Assembly (NCBI GenBank): GCA_022266195.1
Contig: WHVY01000003.1
Span: 11,966,001-12,030,000, forward strand
Direction of reading: 5' to 3'
Origin: Tetranychus cinnabarinus
Lineage: Eukaryota; Arthropoda; Arachnida; Trombidiformes; Tetranychidae
DNA length: 64,000 bases
A program made the translations under genes and the position numbers. The notes below the pieces were generated by a model. The model was not told the DNA's origin, made no database searches, and saw only the letters and a program-made list of their open reading frames with translations. This document shows, piece after piece, positions 47,081-57,191 of this stretch (positions are counted from its first letter, which is position 1; the number at the start of each line of letters is the position of its first letter).

Positions 47081-47575
47081 CTTTGAAATTACTGAATAAA
47101 AATGACGAAAATAAAATTAGAATAAAAATTGAAAAACAAGTGGTTGCTACCGATTTAAAAAAAGATGATTCTTTGGGAGCAGGAAAACAAAAACAAAGCT
47201 TAAATTCCCGCGTATTTGCCGCAACAAGTTGCCAATAGCTACCTTTTCCGCGCCTTATTTGAATGAAAGAAATTCGGAAGTTAAAAGTTAAAATTTTAAG
47301 TTCAGAATTAATGAATAAATCAACAAACGGACCAAATCAATTAATTGTCAAATGAAATTAAAATGTCAGAAATAGAAAAGATTCAATGAATCTTTTGACG
47401 ATAGAAAAGATAAAATTGGAGTTGGCGCCTTTTCTTTTGTCTTCAACGCAAACGCCGAATAAAGCTAAAATTTGAAAACATTCAAAAATAATAATTTTAA
47501 ATATTTTATTTATTTATTTATTTATTGTAATTGTTTCCAGTTTTTATCTGTCAATTTATTCATCCGATTGGAACC
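47081..47575. promoter_or_regulatory. Divergent POLD1/INO80E promoter region
   Basis: 495 bp with two CpG-bearing patches in otherwise AT-rich DNA: ATTCCCGCGTATTTGCCGC near 47204-47222, and GGAGTTGGCGCC near 47417-47428. TTCCCGCG and TTGGCGCC resemble E2F sites, fitting S-phase expression of POLD1. A splice acceptor (TTTCCAG) near 47540 suggests that INO80E has a non-coding first exon. Confidence 0.45.
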
Positions 47576-49063
47576 ATGTCACTAATGTCAGAAGAATCGG
47601 AATCTAAATCATCCCATGAACAAAAGCAGGTGTACCGCGACTTGAAAAGAAAACTCAAGCTTTTGATTTATGTAAGTCTCTCTAATCTAACATTTTTTAA
47701 TCGACTTCTTTTAGGTAGTTTCATTGTTATGATCAATGATCTTTCAATCACCTTCCTTGCGTTTCGGCACTAGTGGTTGTAATGCAAACGAATTCTAACG
47801 ATACCTATTCTTTCTACAGGAAAATGAATATTATCAAGAAGAACTAAGGAAATATCAAAAAGAACTTCTCATCATTAATCGGGATAAAAATTTTTTGATG
47901 GACAAATTACTGCAGTATGAAAACATCAGTACTTCTTCCTCTGACTCTGACGATACAGATTCTTCCGAATCTGGAATAGAACTGAGATTGGAACGCTCAT
48001 CATCATCTGCAAATCGAAGGTTTGTTGATGCTCGTTATTTTTATTTCATCCAATTTTTCAGCATGAGAATCAAACAATTACTATTACTGATTATTTTTTT
48101 TGCGAAATTAGGCGTAGATTAACTAGTTCCAATAGTGAGACAGCTGCCACGAAGCCAAAAGTTAAAAGAAAACGAATTAATAGCAATGGGGCTGCTCCTA
48201 CATCCCCTCATTCATCTTTGAATACATATGCTGCTCCAAATCGAAACAAAAATCTAAATGCAGGTAAAAAAGGATTCAAGTCTTTATCAAATTTGTCGGC
48301 ATCAACATTTACTATATCATCATCTCCATCATCCTCGATCACTTCTGCGACCAAAATAATGCCAAAGTCTCTACCAATCCCTTCATTAACATCTGGGACA
48401 CCGACTCCAGCATTCTCATCAACTTTCTCTTCAATTGTTCCATTGTTGTCTAATGGATTCAACTCAAATTCATCGAAAAATAATGCTGCTCTTCCAATTC
48501 CCTATCTAACATCAGCGCCAACATCATCTTTGAATTCATCTTCATCTTCCTCTCTGTCATCATCATCTATTGCTTCTTCATTGATATCGACACCTTCATC
48601 TTACCCATCTAACGCATCTTCAACTTCTGATTTAACATTTTCTTCTACATCGATTTCAAAATCGATAACTCCACCACCTCAACCACACTTGTCTCTATCT
48701 TTAGCATCTTCCATGGTACCTCAATCAACATTATCGACTATTGCTTCAGGAGCATCAACAATATCGTCATATTCATCAACGTTCACTGCCAATTCATTAA
48801 CGGATCCAATATTCAATTGTTCATCTTTAAGTCAGCAAATCAAGAGTGAATTTCCTATTCGAACAATAAAATCTGAACCTTTATCTATTTTATCATTAGG
48901 AAGAGTTAACGGGGGACATCTTACTTCTGAAGAGATTGAGAGGCATTTCGAGTCGAGGCCATCTCTTTTACTGCCCGAAAAAACACCACTGACTGTTCCA
49001 GTTGAATTATTTAGCAATGAATCTTCGCTGGATTTACCAGATTCTAATATAAAATCAGAATAA
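47576..49063 (+). CDS. INO80E: INO80 complex subunit E
   Basis: Three coding exons (47576-47671, 47820-48019, 48112-49063), 415 aa. INO80E is a metazoan-specific subunit of the INO80 chromatin remodeller. The conserved N-terminus YRDLKRKLKLLIYENEYYQE and NRDKNFLMDKLLQYENI matches human [20 protein letters not shown] / SRDKSFLLDRLLQYENV and should form a coiled coil. A Ser/Asp stretch (SSSDSDDTDSSESG) and a basic patch (KPKVKRKRI) follow, as in human. The remaining ~270 residues are Ser/Thr/Pro-rich and much longer than in human (244 aa), with three copies of IKSE near the C-terminus that fit the SUMO consensus. A second ATG three codons in is an alternative start. Confidence 0.93.
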
Positions 49064-49225
49064 TTAAATTTCCATCTAATTTATTTTAACTCACTATACT
49101 TGTCACTTTCACAATTTAAATGTAAATATTTGTTTACATTATGCATGTATAATAAACCTCTTATTCTGCTAGATTCTCATCTGAAGATTAGTAAATTGAT
49201 AAGTTAAATAAGTACATGTATATAG

Positions 49226-49718
49226 CAATTATTTATTCTTGAAGTTTTCTGATTTACTTGAATTAAATAAAAATAAACAAAATAAAATAAAATCAGAACT
49301 TCTTTTTGTTCGCGAGGGTTTTAATTCGAGTTGGGTTGAAAATCAGTATAAAATGGGACCGGCTTTTTTCCACCACATCCACCACTTTATCCACCACTTT
49401 ATCCACCAATTTTTTCCACCACATTTCAAACAATTATTTCTATAAGATTGTCCACCACCCAAATCCACCAAATTGTTGACCACTTTTGGGATATGATGAC
49501 GATTAATAGTGGATGTGTTAGATTCGGGTCGTGGACAATCTTATAAAAAATTGTTTGAAAATGTGGTGGATAAAGTGGTGGGAAAAAGCTGGTCACCATA
49601 AAATTGCTCTCCAAAATCCATATTATCAATTTTATAGTTAATTTTTGGCGATTTTGTTCAACTGTAAACTGATTGATCCAACTTTGAAATAAGAATGAAG
49701 TATCATCGACTTGAAGTT
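49226..49718 (-). pseudogene. POLR3C pseudogene, 3' fragment
   Basis: Homologous, same strand and order, to 21257-21500, the last codons and 3' flank of POLR3C. Shared stretches include GAACTTCTTTTTGTT and CCATATTATCAATTT, and the minus strand still encodes LQVDDTSFLFQSW at the right end. The parental stop is lost through small changes. A 243-bp inverted-repeat element interrupts it. Homology stops at 49718, where PPM1K upstream sequence begins; the copy's missing 5' part resumes at 51774. Confidence 0.85.
49355..49597. mobile_element. MITE-like inverted-repeat element with 7-bp target duplication
   Basis: 243 bp, no coding capacity. The left end GGGACCGGCTTTTTTCCACC and the inverted right end GGTGACCAGCTTTTTCCCAC are terminal repeats. 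Inner arms also pair: CCACCACATTTCAAACAATT against the inverse of AAATTGTTTGAAAATGTGG, and AAGATTGTCCAC against GTGGACAATCTT. The left arm has extra CCACCACTTTATCC repeats. ATAAAAT flanks both sides (49348-49354, 49598-49604), and the parental locus has a single ATAAAAT at 21377-21383 with no insert. This fits a non-autonomous DNA transposon; the superfamily is unresolved. Confidence 0.85.
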
Positions 49719-50208
49719 TGTTAATAAAATGTATCATTTGTAATTTATGTGCCTGGGACGTAACTTTAATGCTAGACGTCACTACCACCAGTTGCGTCAG
49801 CAGCAAAACACTTGTTGTTTACTGTGAGAAGGTGAAGGAAAACCCCTATATCCACATCAATCATTGTCATTCATTGTCATTGAGTTACTGTTGACCTTGT
49901 GATTAAAATTACAAAATTTAAGTTATTAAACCATCTTAATTAAATTATCTGGATAAACAATATAAACTTGTTAATATATTGTTTTATTATTGTGTTTTAT
50001 CATACTACTAACATTCATTTCAGTGCTGGAGAAACCAGAAAGTAAAAAGATGATGAAATTTGGTTACTTGTTTACTTAACCCTTGTTGAATCGTGTTATT
50101 GTGTTATTGTGTTACCTTCTTTCATTTTTTGTTGTTGTTGATGGCATCTATTTGATTTAAAATCATTTTAAACATGTTGATGTCTATAATCTCAAATTAT
50201 TCTGTAAG
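49719..50208. other. PPM1K upstream region
   Basis: Foreign to the POLR3C duplicate on either side. It contains a less AT-rich patch at 49748-49805 with AGACGTCACTA, a CRE-like site, the probable PPM1K promoter, then AT-rich leader sequence. A GTGTTATT repeat lies at 50094-50113. Confidence 0.45.
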
Positions 50209-51696
50209 ATGATATATAAAAGTTTATCTCGGTGTACAAAAATATTAAGGGTTAACCCGGTGTTCATAAATACTCACTCTTCACCATCCTTATCACCATC
50301 TATTCAATCTTGTAGTCGTCATAATTGGGGCTCTTGGGATAATCGAATCGACTTTAATATACTGCTACAACAGTCAATAAATTATGGTAAACCTATTCCA
50401 AAGATAACCTGTGATATGGCAGGCTCAGCATCTGTCATTGGTCGTCGTACAACTAATGAAGATCGTATCAGGTTTGTTTTTTATCCCAGTTAAATTTTTA
50501 TGTAGTCTCTATACACATCTACAGTTTTATTAATCCTGTGAAATCATCCAATTTCCCCAGAATCAAAGAGTTAAGACCTGATCTTATTTATTTAGCCATT
50601 TTCGATGGTCATGGAGGATCACTGGCTGCTGATTTTTGCTCACAACAAATGGAACTCTATATAAGTTATTGGTTGCGAAGAGGAGAAACTGACTTGGAAG
50701 CTGTTCTCCAGAACGCATTCATAGAAGTAAACAATGCTCTGGCAAGATATATTTCACTAAAAGTTAAAGACAAAGACTCTATGTTTTCTGGTACCACAGC
50801 AACCGTTTGTCTTCTCAAGGATTCAATTGAATTGACCATAGCTAATGTTGGTGATAGTCGTGCCTTACTTTGTCGCAATGGGGATGCACGTAAACTAACT
50901 ATCGACCATAGTCCATCTCTCAAGTCTGAAAAGGTTACGATTTAGTTAGTTAACAAATACATTGAGTTGGTATGAGATTTAAGGCACTATGGCGAACCCC
51001 GAAAGTATTAAATCTCATATCAATCTCGGGCTTGGCCCTCGACAGTAAATCATATAACTTATTGTAGCAGTTAGTTATATAATACTTACAGTATTTGCAG
51101 TAGATAAGGTCTTTTTCTATCCAAAAGAATTGAGACAAACCCTTTGTAAAATCAAGTTTATAACGAACATTCGCATTTTTCATGTTCAATAACAGGAGCG
51201 GATAATCAAATCAGGAGGGACAATAATTGCGAATAGCCATGGTATAGGACTTGTCAATGGTCGTCTTGCTATGACCCGAAGTATTGGTGACTTGGATCTT
51301 AAACCTTACGGTGTGATTGCATTACCTTACACTAGATCTCTCAAGGTAAACATATTCGCTATCGAACTTGGTTGGATCTTGATGGCAAATTATTGAAGTC
51401 ATCTAACTTTATCTTTTTTATTCTAGATTGAACACGGAAAAGATGCTTTTTTAGTTATGACTACTGATGGTGTCAGTTTTGTGATGAATGATCAAGAAAT
51501 TGTTGACGCTGGTGGTCGATGTACTAGTCCTGCTGAAGCAGCAAACTTCATCGCTGAACAAGCATTACATTATGCTTGTGATGATAATGCTAGTACAATT
51601 GTTATACCCTTCGGAGCCTGGGGTAAAATTTTACATAATCGTAATGTTAATTATAGTTCATTTGGTCGTGAACTTTGTCGTAGCAATCGTCATTGA
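50209..51696 (+). CDS. PPM1K: Mitochondrial PP2C phosphatase (BCKDH phosphatase type)
   Basis: Four exons (50209-50471, 50561-50933, 51196-51345, 51427-51696), 351 aa against 372 in human. PPM1K dephosphorylates and activates the branched-chain ketoacid dehydrogenase E1 subunit in the matrix. The N-terminus (MIYKSLSRCTKILRVN) looks like an import signal. WGSWDNRID and YGKPIPKI are PPM1K-specific; metal ligands are ED (84-85), DGHGG (103-107), TTDG (D276) and DDN (315-316). VNGRLAMTRSIGDLDLK and the C-terminal VIPFGAWGK match human exactly or nearly so. AATAAA at 51749-51754 follows the stop. The gene sits between two fragments of a POLR3C copy in the opposite orientation. Confidence 0.95.
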
Positions 51697-51773
51697 TCTC
51701 TTCTCTTACATCAATCTATTACAACATTATTATCTTGTCTTAATTTACAATAAAATTGTCTTAAATTGTCTTG

Positions 51774-53176
51774 ATACAATTAAAAATGGCCTGATATCAG
51801 CGTTCGATCGTGCTACGTACGATTTCTTCCAAGTCAACATTAAAAATAAAATAAGTATGGGCAGGAATATATTCAGATCCCTTTGGGTATCGCAACAGTC
51901 GTATAAAATTATTGGTCATCAGATTTTGTGTACATTCTTTACCATCTTTAGCAGAGACCAGAGCAAAGTCTTCAATTTGTTCTTGATGAAGATATTTTTT
52001 GGTTAACAATAACCGGAAAATTCGACCAAATTGAGATCCAAAACGATCACTTACAATAGATGCTAAAGATGAATGGATCAATTCTTCATGAATTTTCATG
52101 ATGTTTACTCGGTACATTCCTACGCCAGATCTTTCATCAACTTTCACAACAAAACGACTATTATCCTCAATGACAAATGTAAGATATTCTTCGATATCTT
52201 TCTCCGTGGAAAATAATGTGGAGCGCAAGGCACGTTCAACGATATCAGTTTTAGTTAATACCACTGTTTTTTTAGCCCACAAGTGGGCTTCACTTAATCG
52301 AAGCATTACCAGAACCAGCTGAGCTGCCTTTTCATCATCATATGAGTTTTCAAACCCTCCAGAATTGTCATATCACGCAAATAAAGATGAAATTGATCAG
52401 AGTTAACCACGTAATAAACGTCTTCTTTTGATTTCACTGGATCTTCTTTACGTCTTTTTGGATACAGGTTCCAAGGATTCATTGTCTTCTAACTTTAATG
52501 AAATTTTGAGTGCAATTCGTTGGATATACTCGACATCTTCATCTCCTTCCATGTTACTTGAAAACCAAATGGCTTCATTGGTTTCATTGGGTTAACGCAA
52601 GCTCTTGTAATGTATTTGGCTTTAATCATTTCAACTAAAACTTCGATAATTTCAGTTGGATGGTAATCCTTCTTTTTATTTACATCATTATCCTTATTTT
52701 CACTTGACTCCTTCATCCGGTTGTACACTTTTTCGATTATATCATCAAAATTCCTTCCATTAAAATTTCTTTGTTTATTTGCTTCACCAATTTCACCGAA
52801 TCTGTTTGAAAATATAAAATTAAAAAATTAAAATCAATTCAAACAAAACAGGCAATGGTATACGAGAAACATTTGATTCTTACTCTCTTTTGGCAATATA
52901 AATATACTTGGGATACCTCAATAGGCACAAAATTCTCTGTGGTTCAGCTTTGTATTCTGTTAATCCATCAGAATTTTTATGAATAGTTACTAAACAATGT
53001 TTGATGAGGACAGTCAAAGCCTTTTTACAATTTTTCAATTTCTCCTGCGACTCAGTCCATATCAATTTCAATGGCGCTTGTCCGAGATCCATCACAGTTT
53101 TACCAACATTGGAAATGATCTCGCCAAAGTATTCTTTAAGTAATAAAGAACACAATCTGACGGTTTGGACAGACAT
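51774..53176 (-). pseudogene. POLR3C pseudogene, 5' part (exons 1-2)
   Basis: Copy of 21710-23153, intron included, so a DNA-level duplication and not a retrocopy. Exon 1 (53176 to about 52884) is still open: 98 codons starting MSVQTVRLCSLLLKEY, with about six amino-acid changes from the parent. Exon 2 is broken: a lost A near 52342 (TCATCATATGAG for TCATCATAATGAG) and an added T near 52461 shift the frame, and an internal deletion near 52225-52232 removes about 13 codons. The region encoding residues between IER and the C-terminal LQVDD is absent, and PPM1K follows. It cannot encode full RPC3. Confidence 0.92.
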
Positions 53177-53903
53177 TACTCGAAAAGTATGCAGATAAAT
53201 AGATAATTAAATTTCAGAAAAATTTACGTTAAATAAAAATATTGAATTAAAACTTTTGTGGCATAAGTTTGTGGTCCATTAAACAAGAACAGTAAAACGT
53301 TTGTGCGAACAGTAAAAGACAAACAAGCAAAACTGAGCCAAAAGAATGAGAGACTCCGACGCGCGTGATTTGACACAAATATTTGAAGATCAATGTTGAA
53401 ATCTAAAATTATTTTCTTTGAGCTCAGATGTTTCTTTGCTGGACTTTATTCTAAATTAGCCACTATTCAATCAAAATTCGTATTTATTATGAAAAAAATG
53501 AACAGTAAAGACACTAATGGTTATGCAATAAAAAAACGATGTCTAAAAATCACATGACAAAACAGTTGGTTTGTTTTTGTTTTTTCTCTATTTGCTATTG
53601 ATTGTCTTACCACGGACCAAGTTTGCCGCAACTTTGTAATCATATAATAGGATTTCGATGTATCGGAAAGTTTTTAATATTCTGAATATTTTAGGCAAAC
53701 CCAGAAGTGTTTGACAGTTTTGATATTATTGAATTCAAATGATTAATTAAAATAGTGAAATTCATTCGATTTTTCCGATTTTTCCTTAAATATTCAATCA
53801 ATATTTGCTCTTCAAGCCATCAGTATGCAAGATTGATCTCAAGATCTTCGAACGGGCATCAGAGGTGAAAAATAATTCAAATAGATTCATAAGTGTGTGA
53901 TTC
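53177..53903. other. Flank between POLR3C pseudogene and F-box gene A
   Basis: The first ~500 bp keep traces of the POLR3C/CTNNBL1 promoter, including ATTTCGATGTATCGGAAAG at 53652-53670. No coding trace of CTNNBL1 was seen, so the duplication ended in or near the shared promoter. Confidence 0.55.
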
Positions 53904-55969
53904 TTAATAATCAATAGGAATCAAGAAATATGGAAGGTTACTAAAATTTTTCAGAAAGCAATGTTTCATGAAGTCAAAGCCTCGACAAATTTTTTCTTTT
54001 TTAGTGGATAGCTGAGGCCAATCTGATTCGATTTCATGGCGATTCTCGTAGAAGTAAAACTTAATTGATCTTCCATGTCGTTTGCAATGATTTTGAACAT
54101 AATCAGCAGCCCTTTGCGTCACTCTTATACATTCATTAACATCAAATAGAACCAAATTAGGTAAAATGTAAACTATTTTCTCGATATGTTCATCTTTTAA
54201 TTTACTTACTCTCCTCAACGAAAGATGTTTGAGATTTGGATATTTCATGAGCAATCTTCTCAAATCATTCAAGTTCTTTAGGCCAACATGTACCTGTAAA
54301 TATAAAATCAATTAGTTTAAATTGACAAATTTTAGATAGATTACACTTCCATGTTGTATAACCTAAGTTTGTTGCTATCAATCTGAAATACATGTAGATT
54401 GAATGAATTTGAATATTCAGAAAATGTTTTCCGAAAAGCAATTAAATTTAAAGTCGAATTGATACTCACAGCATCTAAAACTAAATCTTGCAAAAATTCG
54501 TTTTTTATGGTTTCATCAACAAAAAAGCGATTAGAACCCACTAAAAGATGTGCACTTTGTAAATTTGGACAGAAATCCATGAACTTGGAGCTGTAATCTA
54601 TCTTTGAGCCCCAACTTCCCGCTGTTGTCCACAATTCAACTATTTTAAGCTTTTCCAGTACTGGACCAACGTAGCAATGGGGTGAACCTGCGAAATTTAA
54701 TCTTTCAAGATTTGGGACATAATGTGCGTCTTTTTGGAAGTGGGCGGTATGATACAATTGTTTTATACTGGAACCATTATGTTGAATGCTTGCCTCAAAG
54801 AAATCGCGGTTAATCATTTCGAGGTTATCGCAATATTCGGATAGGAATTCATAATATTCTCCAGTTAATCCTTTCAAATATTTTTGATTTTTGACCAATG
54901 CGACGATATCTTCGCGTTTTACTTTTCTATGAAAATTATAAGACATTTCAATAATCTAAGTTAATAAAATGGATAAAAAAGAATAACAAAATTAATACAA
55001 AATGAACAATGGAAATGAAATTGAATTAATCATATCAACTTACTATTAAATTCTGAAATAATGTGGTTAGACAGGTTCCATCAAACATTTCCGTTGTTCG
55101 AAGATTATCAAAATAAACACAATTATGGTTCGCCGTATAACCGTATCGCCGTTTTAAAAATTCTGAATTTATACAGTTAAGAAATAGATTACAATTAGAA
55201 TGAGTACTGTAAAGTACCCGGTTAAAGCAATTTTCACAGTCACAATCTATGATTTTGAAAATTTACATTGTTTTATAATTTAAAGAGTCGTTTCATTTTC
55301 TGAATCTTGAGCGCTGCAAGTTTCTGAAAGCCATACGCACCATGGAGAGCGAAAAACACACATTGCCTTAACCGGGTACTTTTTAGTACCAAGAATATAT
55401 CAGAACAAATTTGAATCTTACCAATCAAATATTTAACTTTTTTGGTTCGTTTAGCAATTAAGTGACTCCACTTGATACACACTGCAATAAAAATGTTATG
55501 GAATTATTAAATTTTTAGCTTGTTAATTGCTTAATTATCATTCAATTGGCTTCATAATTCATTCAATCTAAATTAAAATTTGTAACAATATTTAAATACT
55601 TCGCTTCAAAAGTAAGATAATAAGATGATCAGAAGATAAAAGAAGATGTTATATTCACATGCAAGTCAGATGAAAGTTTCATAATATTTTTACATTAATG
55701 ATAACACTTGTCAGATTCAGAAACTAGTTGACTCATATAAGAGTTCATTTGGTCAATAAAGCTAAAATATCAAATATTTGACTAGATTAATCTAGCAAAT
55801 TTTGATAATCGCTGAAGATATGGAAAATTTCAATGGATTATATGATTTTTATGATAAAGAAAAAACATGATTGGTAATTACCTTTATAGCAGTTTATTAA
55901 ATCATCCAAGTTATTCAAATAATCAAAAATGGTGAGCAAACAATCATCTGGAAGTTTACTAATCAACAT
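53904..55969 (-). CDS. F-box/LRR protein, cluster member A
   Basis: Five exons (55969-55882, 55481-55422, 55162-55044, 54955-54470, 54293-53904), 380 aa. F-box at residues 4-40: KLPDDCLLTIFDYLNNLDD, then after the first intron VCIKWSHLI. Such proteins bring substrates to SCF ligases through SKP1. The rest reads as irregular leucine-rich repeats (VPNLERLNF, VLEKLKIVELW, CPNLQSAHLL, YPNLKHLSLRRVSKLKDEHI, LPNLVLFDVNECIRVT). It ends RHEIESDWPQLSTKKEKICR...PYFLIPIDY, a tail shared by the whole cluster. All phases match. Substrate unknown. The open frame extends upstream of the chosen ATG (in-frame codons to 56209), but paralogue C differs there, so I take it as 5' UTR. Confidence 0.8.
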
Positions 55970-57191
55970 TGTAAATAAACTGGTGTTGTATTGTTCCAAT
56001 ATTTTCAAGGAACAAGAACAAAAAATGTTGTTTTTAGTTCTTAAAATCGAGAACAAGAACAAAACAAGAGCAGTCAAATCGGAACAAAACACTAAAATTG
56101 GGGTCTCACTAAAAAACCAAAATAAGACCCAAATAACCAAAATGCAATTGACATGTAAAATTTCACTTTCAAGTGCATATAGCTTAAAGGCATGGCCAAA
56201 ATGCTTCAAAATAACGACTTTAAGGAGATTAAAATTTGAAATTTTCTAATTCTTTTGTTTTATCTTCAACTAAAAGCATACACTCATGTGCATATATTTA
56301 TGATTCAATCTTAATTAACATTAGTTCATTATTCTGTTTGATCGATGATAAAATTTTGTTTTTTGATGATTTTCTCAGAGATTTTCAATTGAAAAAATGA
56401 TAATTCAAGCAAGTTTATTTATGATTTCAGTCATGAAATTGGGTGCAAATCAAAGAGCAAATATTGGTTGAATATTTTAGCAAAAATCGAAACAATTAAA
56501 TAAACTTATCTATTTTGTTAATCATTTTAAATCAATCATTAACGAGGTGTAAAAGGTTTTTGCCGATATTACGGAAAATATTCTGATATAATGAATGGTG
56601 AACACGAGGATTGAATTGCATCTATCATTTTACAATGTAATTCAATTCAAGAGTTCATTTATTCTTAGATTCAGAAATGACAAAAAGTAGAGAAACTTGT
56701 TAGGATCTGAACATTTTGCGGTTGAAACAAAAATTTAAAAATTGAAAGGAAACTTTTTCCAGATTTAATTATTTGGTTTTTCAATACAATGTTTTAAATG
56801 CAATTTGTTTTCATTTTTAATATTCTGAATTCAATAATTATTTCATCATTTAGATATGCAACGGTAAAAAACTCGATATATAATGAGTTACTTTCCACAG
56901 GTTGAACCAGAAATTGTAAAAGTTAGATTGAACTGAAGCAAATTTTTTTGAACAAAATTTGAGATTAATTGAAAATTCATACATTCTTTTGAGCAAAGAA
57001 TGAATTACCAAAGTTGAAATGGTTCGATTAAATTACGAGAGTCTTTAAATTTTCCATGTATTCCAGTAGCTACTAACCAGTAAATAATCTGCTGTAATTT
57101 CACGAAATCGTGTCTTCTCCTAATTTAATAAACTATGACAATAACCTTGCTAATTATTATTGTAATTTTGTATGTATTAATGAGCATGTGC
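55970..57191. repeat. Intergenic repeat upstream of F-box gene A
   Basis: 1.2 kb. The first ~290 bp (to about 56260) closely match the region upstream of gene B (59283-59610). TGCCGATATTACGGAAAATA begins a block at 56561-56616 also found upstream of B and C. From 56680 to 57190 it matches the C/D interval (62545-62898), for example GAGAAACTTGTTAGGATCTG and the block just 3' of gene B. Confidence 0.75.

Noticed and set aside
52880..53176. Separate small gene from the intact exon 1 of the POLR3C copy
   Set aside because: It is exon 1 of the duplicate, and the downstream exon has frameshifts. An open first exon shows only that the duplicate is fairly young.
55838..56209. Longer start for F-box gene A giving an N-terminal extension
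   Set aside because: The extension is hydrophobic and unlike F-box proteins, and is absent from paralogue C, so the ATG at 55969 is preferred.
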